A DNA stretch of 64,000 bases from Subdoligranulum variabile (GTDB lineage Bacteria; Bacillota; Clostridia; Oscillospirales; Ruminococcaceae). Shown one piece after another: positions 52,017-61,191 of the stretch. Location of the stretch: positions 110,217-174,216 of the forward strand of contig QAKI01000044.1 in the NCBI GenBank assembly GCA_003343905.1, written 5' to 3'. How positions within the stretch are numbered: the stretch's first letter is position 1; each line of letters starts with the position of its first letter. A model generated the notes under the pieces. The model made no database searches. It saw nothing but the letters and a program-made list of their open reading frames with translations, and was not told the DNA's origin. The translations under genes and the position numbers were made by a program.

Positions 52017-53345
52017 TTATTTTTGTGCAAGTTCTTCTTCCCATATTGCTTGTACATTATCCAGTACTTGCTGGGGCGTCGCCTTGCCCTGGATCATTTC
52101 CTGGATTCCTTTGTTCATGTTGTCAAGTACTTTTGCCGAGACCATATCCACCAGATAAAAAGAATCTGCTGTTCCCGACTCGGCAAGTTGCTTGACCGAT
52201 GTAACTGCGGCGGGGTGCGTCAAGCCACTATTCCATTCCTCCACGTTGACCACCTTGCCCAGTTCTTCCACATCATTGCGGGTTACTTGTTCCCCCCACA
52301 GAAAACTAAGCGCCTCTTCTGCTGCTTCTTTATTTTTTACATTACTTGGAATGCACCACATACTTCCCCAAGTAACCGCCACCGGGCTCAATGGTTCGTT
52401 AACAAAATCAAACTTTTCAATAATGTCATAGGAAAAGTCCATTCCTTCCGCAATAGAATCTATAGAAGTCGCCATACCTGTGTGCGCACTGTACATTGCG
52501 GCATTGCCAGAAACAAACTCCGCCACCGCATCATCATCTGTATAGTCTGCAGAAGACGGATCGATTGCATTACACTGCACTAAATCATTGATAACAGAAA
52601 GCGCTTCCACCATTTTGGGGTCATTGTACTGTGCCTCCCCATTGTAAGCTCGGATCAACAAGTCAGAACCAACCATCTGAGCCGAAACTTTCGCCAGTAA
52701 ATCTGTTGCGCACCAGTTCGTAGCCCCCGTTACAATCGCTTTATACCCATTTTCATTTAGCGTCTTGGTAACTTCCTTCAAACTCTCTATATCTGTCGGG
52801 ACAGCCAACCCAAGTTCTTCAAAAATTGCCTTGTTATAAAAAATGCAACTTGTATTGGCAAAGTCCGGAATACCATACACCTTCCCCTCCGGGTTATTCA
52901 GCGGGCCTGCCCAAGCCAGTGCTCCCGGATTGTAATTCCAACCATTTTCCTCGATTAACCCGGAGAGTTCCATCAGGCTTCCATTTTCTGCGTAATCGTT
53001 GAAAGTTGTTTTCATAAGTTGAACAATTTCCGGCGGATTGTCCCCAGACAATTCTGCTTTTACTTTATCGTCGTATCCCTCGGACCCAAAGTATTGCGCC
53101 TCGATAATGACCGGATTTGAATCGTTTGCGTTGTATTCATCAATTAAAGCCGGCCAATTGGGAAGCTGAGACTCTGCCCACTTGATATAAACACGAACTG
53201 TCGGGCGCGTCTCTTCCTGCGCAACCTCTGAAACATCGCCAGCAGCTATGCTACTTTGGCCAGCAGCCCCCTCCTCGTTCGAGCAGGCGACTAAACCAAG
53301 TGACATTACGGATGCCATCAGGAACGCTAATACTTTCTTTTTCAT
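52017..53345 (-). CDS. Extracellular sugar-binding lipoprotein (second importer)
   Basis: 442 residues. Signal peptide with lipobox LVAC (Cys21) and a short acidic linker. The family-1 binding fold is full length (VRVYIKWAESQLPNWPALIDE near residue 50, FYNKAIFEELGL near residue 170). It is the first gene of the importer-isomerase-dehydrogenase-GH57-radical SAM set and diverges from an AraC gene, its likely activator. The ligand is unknown. Confidence 0.93.
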   Translation of the reverse strand: MKKKVLAFLMASVMSLGLVACSNEEGAAGQSSIAAGDVSEVAQEETRPTVRVYIKWAESQLPNWPALIDEYNANDSNPVIIEAQYFGSEGYDDKVKAELSGDNPPEIVQLMKTTFNDYAENGSLMELSGLIEENGWNYNPGALAWAGPLNNPEGKVYGIPDFANTSCIFYNKAIFEELGLAVPTDIESLKEVTKTLNENGYKAIVTGATNWCATDLLAKVSAQMVGSDLLIRAYNGEAQYNDPKMVEALSVINDLVQCNAIDPSSADYTDDDAVAEFVSGNAAMYSAHTGMATSIDSIAEGMDFSYDIIEKFDFVNEPLSPVAVTWGSMWCIPSNVKNKEAAEEALSFLWGEQVTRNDVEELGKVVNVEEWNSGLTHPAAVTSVKQLAESGTADSFYLVDMVSAKVLDNMNKGIQEMIQGKATPQQVLDNVQAIWEEELAQK

Positions 53346-53503
53346 AGTTACCTCCTTTTTGTATCAAGCCAACAACATTTTCACCATTTCGTCCTTTTGC
53401 AATGATATCCCCAAAATATTGTTTGCCAGAAGATTTCCCCGATTTCTTTTTTTGTCTCCGAAAGCATTTTTGTATATATTGGCCAATATTTTCCACGTTT
53501 TCG

Positions 53504-53532
53504 TTGACTTCTTATGCTTTTTATAGTAATAT
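53504..53532 (+). promoter_or_regulatory. Promoter of the AraC-family gene
   Basis: TTGACT (53504-53509), a 17-bp spacer and TAATAT (53527-53532) in the 268-bp divergent region. No clear operator dyad was seen for either direction. Confidence 0.6.
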
Positions 53533-53613
53533 ACTTTTATCTCCGAAGCAAGCGTTTATGTTGCATCTTATATGCGTTTTGTTGTATCAGGCAATCAGTC
53601 ACGAATTACCAAT

Positions 53614-54513
53614 ATGAAAAGGAATTTTGTTGAATTTTTTCGAGCCGCTGAATCTGGCCCCAACGCTTCGTTGGTCTTATACTATGCCGGGCAGGAGAAA
53701 TGCCTTCCCGGTCATAAATTCGGCCCAGCCGTGCGCGGTCACTATCTTTTACACTTCATTTTATCCGGTCATGGTGAATTTCACATCAACAGTCAAATTT
53801 ACCACCTAGGTTCCAATCAGGCTTTTATTATCCAGCCGGGAGAAAGCACCTATTATTTAGCTGATCAGCAAGACCCCTGGGAATACCTTTGGTTTGGTTT
53901 TGACGGACAAGACGTTCCTCTTATTTTACAAGACTGTGGTCTTTTAGGCGACTTGCCTTACGCAAACTATGTCCAGGACAAACAATTACTTGACACTTTT
54001 TCCAGCGTGATCAATCGATTAAAGAGAAAAGAGGAAAATGAATATTTTCTGATGGGGGACTTATTCCACATTTTTGGCCACCTCTGCCGTACCAATGGCG
54101 CTTCTCATCACACAAGTTCCAACTTGTGTCTACAGCACGCACTCAACTTCATACGAAACAACTACCGCCACGATATTAAAGTACAAGACATTGCACAATA
54201 CGCTCAAGTTGACCGTTCTTATCTATACCGTTTGTTTATGGAGGAATTTCATATTTCCCCCAAGCAATACTTAATCCGCCAGCGGTTACAATGTGCAATG
54301 GATTTGCTGGCCCATTCCAATTTGAACACCACAGAAATCGCTTATGCTTCCGGGTTTGCCGATCCTTCTGCTTTTTGCAGCCATTTTCGGCGGTTGACAG
54401 GGTTCACGCCTAAACATTATCGTTCCATTGATGGCAAGAAAACTCTTTCGTATGTTTCGAATCATCTGTTTCCTCTACCGGATGCCAATGATAACGATGA
54501 AAAAGTGATCTAA
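53614..54513 (+). CDS. AraC-family transcriptional activator of the second importer
   Basis: 299 residues from the ATG at 53614 (MKRNFVEFFR). Neither this nor the earlier in-frame ATG at 53572 has a good ribosome site, so the start is uncertain by 14 residues. The N-terminal cupin sensor is typical (LYYAGQEKCLPGHKFGP, HYLLHFILSGHGEF). The C-terminal double helix-turn-helix contains VQDIAQYAQVDRSYLYRLF and a YASGFADPSAFCSHFRR segment. It is divergent from the binding-protein gene it probably controls. Confidence 0.9.
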   Translation: MKRNFVEFFRAAESGPNASLVLYYAGQEKCLPGHKFGPAVRGHYLLHFILSGHGEFHINSQIYHLGSNQAFIIQPGESTYYLADQQDPWEYLWFGFDGQDVPLILQDCGLLGDLPYANYVQDKQLLDTFSSVINRLKRKEENEYFLMGDLFHIFGHLCRTNGASHHTSSNLCLQHALNFIRNNYRHDIKVQDIAQYAQVDRSYLYRLFMEEFHISPKQYLIRQRLQCAMDLLAHSNLNTTEIAYASGFADPSAFCSHFRRLTGFTPKHYRSIDGKKTLSYVSNHLFPLPDANDNDEKVI

Positions 54514-54858
54514 CTTTTTGGTCTTCTTGAAAGACTACTTTATTAATAAAAAACAGGAGTACGTTTCAACGCGCACTCCTGTTTTTATGTATTTTTCATG
54601 TAGCACCGCTACAATTTTTTTCTGCACATATGCAGTTTCCTACCCACCCAACCATAGGTATTCCAGTTTTGTGTTTCCTGCACTCGTTTTTACACCCCTG
54701 TAATTTTTCATTTTGGGATATCATGAATAGATTCTGACTCCCGGCTCCTCCCTAGGTATTTTCTGGTGAAAGACCAAAATTTTCCCTTGCGCCCTATATC
54801 CCATATAACAACAAGATAACAGACCGTTATCTTTCTCTGCTGTTAGTTGCCAGGCCAC
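54514..54858. other. AT-rich gene-free region with terminator
   Basis: About 345 bp. Its left part is a terminator (54548-54586); beyond that no gene, promoter or repeat was recognised. Confidence 0.6.
54548..54586. terminator. Bidirectional terminator after the AraC gene
   Basis: A stem of 12 or more bp (54548-54560 with 54575-54586) flanked by A6 and T5. Confidence 0.85.
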
Positions 54859-55935
54859 CTACGGATTAACGCCCATAAGTTCCTTTTCTTTATCGGGCAG
54901 AGAAACCCTGAGTACTTTTTGGGTATCAAATACAATATGGATTTGCTTTTTCGCCTCTTCTATATCTTCATTCGCATAGGAAGAATATCGAAAAAGTTTT
55001 CCATAGATTTTTTCATGTGCCTTAAGAAACTTGGTGTGTAGCCTCCTGGTCATCGTTTCTCCGGTATGCCAAAACACGATCAATTGATGCGATTTATCTC
55101 GGACCAGCCATTCCATGATTTCTTCCCACCAATGCGCGTCCGTCTCTCCAAGGGAAAGCCCCCACAGGCAAATAATTTTACTCTCCCGTATCCACTCTTT
55201 GGCACGTTGCTGAACCAAAGTTCCTACAGCGGCAGACGCTATAGGTTTCACCATGCACTGCTGCACTTCCGCATTGTCCCGTAAAATTGAATTATGTATT
55301 TGCGTTAAATCATTTACTCCCATCAGTGGCATATTATCCACGCTTCCATGAACATGTAACACAGGAAGATGTACCCTGGCATAATATGTTGCACCACTTG
55401 TCCACCGAGCCAACGGTATTTCTGAGGCCTCTTGTACAAATTTATCCAAAACCGAAGTATAATTAAAAGACACAAAGCCAAACCAAACGTCTTCCTTGAT
55501 TTTTGGCGGGAGCATGCTTTTCATGTTCTCCTTTGAAGTGTCCGGCAATTCATCCGTAAACGTCAGTAATCCCTTCGAAAAGGCGGCCTTTTGTCCCTCC
55601 GACACGCTTTGCACTTTCTCTTTCATCTGCAATTCAATATACTGCTGTAAACTGGCCACCGCGTCTTCGTAGCACTCTATGAACTGATATGCCGTCTCCG
55701 TATCAAACTTTCCGATATACTCGCCTAGACCTGATTCAAAATCAGACCACGTTCTCTCTGCCGCAGGCCTTTCCATATCTTCTTGAATAGCTCTTTTAAA
55801 TTCCTTGACCCACTTCAGCTTTTCTTCATTTCCATCTTTACTTGGCGAGCAATACCATTTATAAAATCCACCATATGAAGTATCGATCCCCGCGGAGATA
55901 TCAAACCCATTTCCAACCAAAAAAGTAATGTTCAT
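54859..55935 (-). CDS. AbiH-like abortive-infection (phage defence) protein
   Basis: 358 residues from the ATG at 55935; a GTG five codons earlier is possible. The start FLVGNGFDISAGIDTSYGGFYKW (residues 5-27) matches the AbiH family opening, and the central FVSFNYTSVLDKFV and VLHVHGSVDNM segments are its other conserved parts. C-terminal LWGLSLGETDAHWWEEI fits too. AbiH is known from lactococcal plasmids, where it stops phage growth by an unresolved mechanism. It is AT-rich and isolated, without a neighbouring defence gene in the same operon. Confidence 0.85.
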   Translation of the reverse strand: MNITFLVGNGFDISAGIDTSYGGFYKWYCSPSKDGNEEKLKWVKEFKRAIQEDMERPAAERTWSDFESGLGEYIGKFDTETAYQFIECYEDAVASLQQYIELQMKEKVQSVSEGQKAAFSKGLLTFTDELPDTSKENMKSMLPPKIKEDVWFGFVSFNYTSVLDKFVQEASEIPLARWTSGATYYARVHLPVLHVHGSVDNMPLMGVNDLTQIHNSILRDNAEVQQCMVKPIASAAVGTLVQQRAKEWIRESKIICLWGLSLGETDAHWWEEIMEWLVRDKSHQLIVFWHTGETMTRRLHTKFLKAHEKIYGKLFRYSSYANEDIEEAKKQIHIVFDTQKVLRVSLPDKEKELMGVNP

Positions 55936-56622
55936 ATTCTTTCTTTTCACCGTCCTGTATATAGTATCGTACAGCTTGCACCTACGCCTTCTGGGCTATG
56001 GCGGCAGAGTTACTTTTCACTTTGCTCCATCTTATCCCGCTTGTTTTTTCATGGCAATTTTAGTATATCAAAACCAATTCAAATAATCGTTTTTTCAAGT
56101 TACCATGGCAACGGGCCGCTGCACGGATCCATCTCAAATCAGCAATTAGTTTATATCTTCACAGAATTATCTGTTTTATAAAAACCCTCTGGTCTCGATA
56201 AACATTTTCAGCAATTCATGCCGAACCTGATATGGCATGGTGCAAACAGAAAGTCGCATTGGCGTCCCGCAAAGCCGCTTTCCGGCATAAGGCCCACCTC
56301 TTATTTTTATAGTGTACCACAATTATGCTGCGTCATCAATTTCTTCTCCACAAAACGACAAACTCGCATGCAAAATGCAATCAAGTGTGAAACTGTATTT
56401 TCACATCATTCTCTATTCAATTGGCACATAAATGTACTGGCTCTTATGCTATATTTCGGTATCATCTTGGATAGATGCCGGAATTTTGACCGCTGTCCGT
56501 GTAATTTTCTGCCCGTCTTCGACACCTTATCTATATGTCATCGCCCGTATATAAATAGAACCGAGCTTTCTCCTGCGCTCACTGGAGAAAGCTCGTTTTT
56601 TTTGTTAAGCGTATATTCATTT
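55936..56622. other. AT-rich gene-free region
   Basis: 687 bp between the AbiH-like gene and the XRE gene. One 137-codon frame exists on the plus strand but has no ribosome site or recognisable content. The only clear structure is the hairpin at 56562-56603. Confidence 0.6.
56562..56603 (+). terminator. Terminator-like hairpin
   Basis: A perfect 12-bp stem (56562-56573 with 56584-56595) followed by a T-run on the plus strand. On the minus strand it lies just after the XRE gene and may also end that transcript. Confidence 0.75.
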
Positions 56623-56868
56623 TCATTCTGATATACCCAATAGCCAGTGTACCGACACCCCCAGCACTTGAGCAAAAACCGGCAGTTCATAATCCGGTAC
56701 AAAGCGGGTGCCGATCTCAATGCGGCTGATGCTGTCGCGTTCTATGATAACGCCTTCCACCTGCATTTTGGCCGCCAGATCCGTTTGGGACAGCCGCTTT
56801 TTCTGTCGCGCTTCGCGGATGCGGTCGCCGGAAATATTCTTTTTTCCGTTATAGTCATAGATCTTCAT
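56623..56868 (-). CDS. XRE-family helix-turn-helix regulator
   Basis: 81 residues. A single HTH domain: RIREARQKKRLSQTDLAAKM, then RDSISRIEIGTRFVPDYEL and a final LGVSVHWLLG helix. It is probably a DNA-binding repressor. It is transcribed away from the zinc-ribbon operon, and the shared region carries two direct repeats around a promoter (56901-56969), which are good candidates for its operators. Confidence 0.9.
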   Translation of the reverse strand: MKIYDYNGKKNISGDRIREARQKKRLSQTDLAAKMQVEGVIIERDSISRIEIGTRFVPDYELPVFAQVLGVSVHWLLGISE

Positions 56869-56900
56869 ACCACGCCAGACCGTCCCTACACGCGCAAGTT

Positions 56901-56917
56901 TGTGTTAAAAATCAGCA
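56901..56917 (+). promoter_or_regulatory. Direct repeat A, candidate XRE operator
   Basis: TGTGTTAAAAATCAGCA. It matches the copy at 56953-56969 in 16 of 17 positions and lies just upstream of a -35 box. Confidence 0.6.
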
Positions 56918-56923
56918 ATTTTC

Positions 56924-56952
56924 TTGACTTTAGCACATTTTCCCGCTATGAT
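56924..56952 (+). promoter_or_regulatory. Promoter between the two direct repeats
   Basis: TTGACT (56924-56929), a 17-bp spacer and TATGAT (56947-56952). It points towards the zinc-ribbon operon, giving a leader of about 200 bases. A second -10-like TATAGT at 57123-57128 is nearer to the gene but has no -35 box. Confidence 0.6.
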
Positions 56953-56969
56953 TGTGTTAAAGATCAGCA
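56953..56969 (+). promoter_or_regulatory. Direct repeat B, candidate XRE operator
   Basis: TGTGTTAAAGATCAGCA. It starts right after the -10 box and covers the predicted transcription start. Confidence 0.6.
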
Positions 56970-57159
56970 TCCGATGTATTTCCTGTCTATTTTTATGAAT
57001 CTGGCAGTTTCGCACCGAACTTATACCGCCGGATGCCCCCGATCCATGGTCCCCTGTGATATTTTTTCCTAAAAAAGCTTTTTCCCCTGCTCATGAACAG
57101 ACGCCTGTCCATGGGCGGGCGGTATAGTAAGGACGTTATAAAAAGGATGGAGGAGTTTT

Positions 57160-57885
57160 ATGAAATACTGTCAGAATTGCGGCGCCTTGCTGGAAGAAAA
57201 CGCAAAATTTTGCCAAAGCTGCGGCACGCCCGTAGACGAGACGCCCCCCACACCCCAGACCGCTGCCCCTGCGGCGGAAACGGCCACCCCTGCCGCAGAA
57301 AGCCCTTCCCCAAATGTGGAAACCACCGCTTCTGACGCACAGAGCGGGACCGCCGGGGAAGGCTCCGCCTCTCCGGGCGCATGGAAACAAGACCCCTGGA
57401 AGTCATCGAAAGAAAGCCGCAAAGCGGGTGTTGCAGTTTTCAAGAAAAATCCGCTCTGGTACATTTTTTGCTGTGTCTTGCTCCTGGTCATCATCGTTGT
57501 GATTTTTGTACAGTGTTCAGGAACTTCCAAAAATCAGATCTTGGAGACCGCAAAAACCTTTACACTGGATGACAGCGGCGTTACTTTGGGCGAGGCGGTC
57601 GAGACCAACCTCACCAATGTGGAATGGACCTGTTATGATGAAGATGATGGTTTCTGGACCGTCACGGTATCAGGTTACAACGCCAACGAAGACGCAACGG
57701 TTTCCCTGTTGATCAGCGTCACCGAAATCAACGACGACCAGGTCTATTACGATCCGATGTATGGCGAAGTCAACGGCAACGGGAGTATGGAGGCTGCGGA
57801 CATCAATTATGCTATCGCCATTATCTATGATAACGTCGGCCAGGCGTTGGTGGACAGCCTTACCAATTACCTGCTCGGTATGTGA
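57160..57885 (+). CDS. Zinc-ribbon membrane protein 1
   Basis: 241 residues. Starts with a double-knuckle zinc ribbon (MKYCQNCGALLEENAKFCQSCG; Cys4, 7, 18, 21), then a Pro/Ala/Glu/Ser-rich linker (25-85), one membrane helix (about 105-127) and an acidic external domain (130-241). The function is unknown; this plan is common in Firmicutes. It is the first of three zinc-ribbon proteins in a row, has a GGAGGAG site, and may be controlled by the divergent XRE protein. Confidence 0.85.
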   Translation: MKYCQNCGALLEENAKFCQSCGTPVDETPPTPQTAAPAAETATPAAESPSPNVETTASDAQSGTAGEGSASPGAWKQDPWKSSKESRKAGVAVFKKNPLWYIFCCVLLLVIIVVIFVQCSGTSKNQILETAKTFTLDDSGVTLGEAVETNLTNVEWTCYDEDDGFWTVTVSGYNANEDATVSLLISVTEINDDQVYYDPMYGEVNGNGSMEAADINYAIAIIYDNVGQALVDSLTNYLLGM

Positions 57886-58278
57886 ACTGCACCTGTGCGC
57901 CTTATACGTCTCTATTTCTCCAATCAGCCAGAGTTTTCCAGAAAGAAGTTAAGTTTCCCTTTTCTCGAAACAGTAAACTTTATTTTTACAAAAAAATCAG
58001 TTGGCACTTTCCGGCTATTCTTTCGTGCAAAGACACACCCTGTTTTCGCCGCACAAAGCCGCGCCTTACCCGTCCGGCAGACCGGCGCATACTTGTGTGC
58101 AGGCAGGGTGCGGCCATCTTTGCCGTTCGGCCGCCTGACGCGGGGCGTTGCCGCGTTCTGCTTCAAGGCGCTTTGTTCCCTGCGTTTTCAGTGCAAAACA
58201 CTTTTGCTTAATCCCATCAACCGCCTATATAGTCAAGCCTTGTATAATTTGTAAACCTGACAAGAGGAGGAATTCCCG
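57886..58278. other. Gene-free leader region before zinc-ribbon protein 2
   Basis: 393 bp without a gene. A TATAAT (58243-58248) shortly before the next gene may be a -10 box, but no matching -35 box was found. The middle is GC-rich and contains no repeat that could be proven. Confidence 0.45.
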
Positions 58279-59712
58279 ATGAAATATTGTCCTAATTGCG
58301 GCGCACAGCTAAGTGATTCGGCTAAGTTCTGCCCGCATTGCGGCAAGCCCGTACCGGCCACAGCCGCCCCGCGCGAACCTGCCGCCGAACCCGTCCAGGA
58401 TCGACCCGCGGCAGCTACGCCTTCCACCCCGCCCGCAACGCCTTCAAACCCGCCCGCAGCAACCCCCACAGCCACACCTGCGGCGGCCCAGCCCGAACCC
58501 CCGCGCCCGGCCAACGCCAAAAAACGCTGGGGCATTGCCGCACAGTTCGACGCGATTGCCGCCGGGCAGAAACCCCGGTCCAGCTATTTGACCTATTTTT
58601 ACGGCTTCTTCCAGTTGCTGTATCACAAAAGTTACCGCCTGTTCAACCGCACCTATCTGCCCTGCTGTCTGGCATTCTGTTTGGACCTGGGGCTGCTGGC
58701 GTATTCGTCCACAGCGCCGAACGATATTTTGTCCGGGATCAGCGCGGTCTTTCTTCTGGTCATTGCCATCTGGATCGTTGTTGTCAGTGCCTGGTTGAGC
58801 CGCTACTATCCGAAAGAACTCTACAAGCAGGTCGGGGGCGATGCTGACCGTATTCCCAACAGTATTCTCCCTCCGATCATTGGCGGAATCGTCCTGTTGT
58901 TTTTGGCCGTTGCTTCCCTATTCATAGGTTTTCTTCTTGCCCCCGTCGGTCCTTCCAGCACCAGCCCGACTGAATCTGTCGCCACCAGCGAACCAGCAGA
59001 AGAAGCACCGCCCGAAGAATCGTTTCTCACAAAAAATCCCATGCCTACGGAAGCTCCCACGGCACAAAGCCCCGTTGCCAGCACCGTACAGGAATCTATT
59101 GCCGATGTGCGGTCTGTGGAAGATTGCTGCCTTGTCACAGAGCAAGAGCCCTGGAAAGGTGCCTGGGCTTATTCAGATGGAAGCGATACTTTTATTTTTG
59201 AGAACACCATGACCTTTGAACGAGATAATGTCGTTACCAATGCAGATGGTAGCATCACTATATATCGTACCGATTCCCGGAACGGCTCTATAGATTCTAT
59301 CTTTACACTCTCCCCAGATCAAACAACGCTGACCAAGCAAGACGCGGAAGGAAATCTGGTACAAACCTATGTCCGTCCCACCTATGATATGGCTGCCACG
59401 CCGCTGCCTACCGCCTGCTGGGGTTCTTATACTTTGGTAGAAGATAACACCATCAATGAACTCAATCCCTCCGGTCTCAGCAATTTCTATGGCCCGAATC
59501 AAAACTTTATCATCGACGCTTTCCGAATCGGCAAGGCTCCGTATAATCAGCTTGTGGGTTACAGCGACGATATCTGGAGTGCGTATTTTATCGTGCCACC
59601 AGAAGGTGGATTTTCCAACTTCGGTTTTGTCACCGAAGGAGAGGATTTGTATTTTGAAATCTACGACGACTCCGGGAATGTCCGTGGTCGATATCTGCGC
59701 ACCGCGCGCTAA
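58279..59712 (+). CDS. Zinc-ribbon membrane protein 2
   Basis: 477 residues. The same N-terminal zinc ribbon as protein 1 (Cys4, 7, 18, 21), a Pro/Ala linker (30-85), three or four membrane helices (about 125-215) and a large C-terminal domain rich in Thr, Ser and acidic residues (240-477) that is likely outside the cell. The first 25 residues of proteins 1 and 2 are closely alike, so the head is a shared module with different bodies. AGAGGAGG supports the start. Function unknown. Confidence 0.85.
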   Translation: MKYCPNCGAQLSDSAKFCPHCGKPVPATAAPREPAAEPVQDRPAAATPSTPPATPSNPPAATPTATPAAAQPEPPRPANAKKRWGIAAQFDAIAAGQKPRSSYLTYFYGFFQLLYHKSYRLFNRTYLPCCLAFCLDLGLLAYSSTAPNDILSGISAVFLLVIAIWIVVVSAWLSRYYPKELYKQVGGDADRIPNSILPPIIGGIVLLFLAVASLFIGFLLAPVGPSSTSPTESVATSEPAEEAPPEESFLTKNPMPTEAPTAQSPVASTVQESIADVRSVEDCCLVTEQEPWKGAWAYSDGSDTFIFENTMTFERDNVVTNADGSITIYRTDSRNGSIDSIFTLSPDQTTLTKQDAEGNLVQTYVRPTYDMAATPLPTACWGSYTLVEDNTINELNPSGLSNFYGPNQNFIIDAFRIGKAPYNQLVGYSDDIWSAYFIVPPEGGFSNFGFVTEGEDLYFEIYDDSGNVRGRYLRTAR

Positions 59713-59727
59713 AAGGAGAAACGATGT

Positions 59728-60603
59728 ATGCACTGTAAATATTGCGGCCAGGAATTGGCGGAGGGCAGCGCCTTCTGCCACCATTGCGGGCGCCCGCAAA
59801 ACGAAACTGCCGGGCAGCCCGTGGCGGAAACACCAACCGTACCCGCGCCCCGTCCCGCGGAGGAGGGCGGCATAAAATGCCCGCACTGCGGTTCCACACG
59901 GCTCCAGTACACCACCACCGTGAAAACGCAGGGCGTTTCGGTGGGCGATGCCTGCTGCGGCTATGTATGCCTGGGGCCGCTCGGCCTGCTCTGCGGGCTT
60001 TGCGGCGCCGGGTCCACCGAAACCAAAGAGGGCTGGATCTGCTGCGATTGCGGCACCAAATTCACCACCGGGGAAGCCCAGCGCGCCGTCCGGCAAAAGC
60101 TGCAACAGGAACAGGATCTTGCCAAAAAGCAGCAGGAGCGGGAGGCGCAGCTGGCAACGTGGCGCGCCATGATGGAAAGCTGCCCCTACCCGGCAGACCA
60201 GTTGGACGCCCTGTATGCCGATGCCGTCAAGCAGGAGGAGGAAAAAGGGAAAGAATTCTCTGCCCGCTGTACGGAGGAACGCAAAGCGATCGGTGCCTGG
60301 CAGGCGGCCCTCTACGGCATGATAGCGGGCGGGGTCATCCTGCTGGTCGGCGCGCTGTGGTTCCTGCTCGGGTTGAGCGCCGGCGGCTGGGCCCTCGGCC
60401 TGTTCGTGGGCGTCATTGGTCTGGCTGTGATCATCTGGTTCGGCCTGCGGGATGACGAACTGTTCAACCAATATGCCAGCGAAGCACTGCGGGCACTAAA
60501 GCAGGAAAAGGAGCAGGCAGTATCTCACAAAGAGGAGCTGAAAAAGTACCGGGAGGCCTGCCAGGGTCTGCGAAACGAAGCATCTTCCGGCAGTAAGCAA
60601 TGA
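59728..60603 (+). CDS. Zinc-ribbon membrane protein 3
   Basis: 291 residues. A first zinc ribbon at Cys3, 6, 17, 20 (CKYCGQEL, CHHCGRP) and a second formed by CPHCGS (near residue 50) and CCDCGTKF (near 108), with a Cys/Gly-rich membrane-like stretch between. A coiled coil (about 115-185, KLQQEQDLAKKQQEREAQL), two helices (about 192-240) and a second coiled coil end the protein. Function unknown. It is 15 bp after protein 2 and overlaps the next gene by ATGA. Confidence 0.83.
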   Translation: MHCKYCGQELAEGSAFCHHCGRPQNETAGQPVAETPTVPAPRPAEEGGIKCPHCGSTRLQYTTTVKTQGVSVGDACCGYVCLGPLGLLCGLCGAGSTETKEGWICCDCGTKFTTGEAQRAVRQKLQQEQDLAKKQQEREAQLATWRAMMESCPYPADQLDALYADAVKQEEEKGKEFSARCTEERKAIGAWQAALYGMIAGGVILLVGALWFLLGLSAGGWALGLFVGVIGLAVIIWFGLRDDELFNQYASEALRALKQEKEQAVSHKEELKKYREACQGLRNEASSGSKQ

Positions 60604-60950
60604 CCTGGTTATGGTGGTGGAATCTGGGCCGGAAACTGGGCTGTCACCAGCTTCCTGAGCGCAGCTTCTTTTGGCATGGACGCCAGTTCCCGGTCTGTGC
60701 GCGCTGTACCGGCGTATATATAGGCGAATTACTGGCCCTGATCGGGCATCTCGTTATCGGCAGTTTCTGGCGTTTGGATATCCTTTTCTGTCTGGTGATG
60801 CTGCTGGACTGGACCATTCAATTTCTAAAAATTCGCAGATCGACAAACATAAGACGCCTGATCACGGGCCTCCTTTGCGGTTATGGGATGACAGATCTGG
60901 GCTTGTTGCTGCTGGGAATGGCCTTGCATTGGATTTTGTCGCTGGTTTGA
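60600..60950 (+). CDS. DUF2085 membrane protein
   Basis: 116 residues. The family motif is intact: CHQLPERSFFWHGRQFPVCA with CTGVYIG (residues 15-42), followed by three hydrophobic helices. The paired cysteines suggest metal or redox binding. The function is unknown. It is the last gene of the zinc-ribbon operon, translationally coupled by ATGA (60600-60603), and is followed by a very strong terminator. Confidence 0.88.
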   Translation: MTWLWWWNLGRKLGCHQLPERSFFWHGRQFPVCARCTGVYIGELLALIGHLVIGSFWRLDILFCLVMLLDWTIQFLKIRRSTNIRRLITGLLCGYGMTDLGLLLLGMALHWILSLV

Positions 60951-61048
60951 CTGCTCGCCTGTTCTTGTTTGTCCCGGCCGCAAAAGACGCCCTTCATTGG
61001 CCCCTACCGCTTCTTCAAAAAGTCTCTTCCGTTTTTCTCTGCCATATA

Positions 61049-61090
61049 AAAACAGAGCCACGGGGAAATCGTTCCCCGTGGCTCTGTTTT
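61049..61090 (+). terminator. Strong terminator of the zinc-ribbon operon
   Basis: A perfect 19-bp stem (61049-61067 with 61072-61090) with a four-base loop and T4 at the end. Confidence 0.9.
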
Positions 61091-61191
61091 ATCTGTTTAT
61101 ATACAAAGAAACGAGCAACGTAAGTTGTTTCAACGCTCGTTTGCGACAAGCCCCCCCCCCAAAAGACCTTGGAGCAGATGCCTGCTTTTAT

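Noticed and set aside
56218..56631. 137-codon plus-strand frame in AT-rich DNA
   Set aside because: Starts without a ribosome site, crosses the terminator at 56562-56603 and has no recognisable content.
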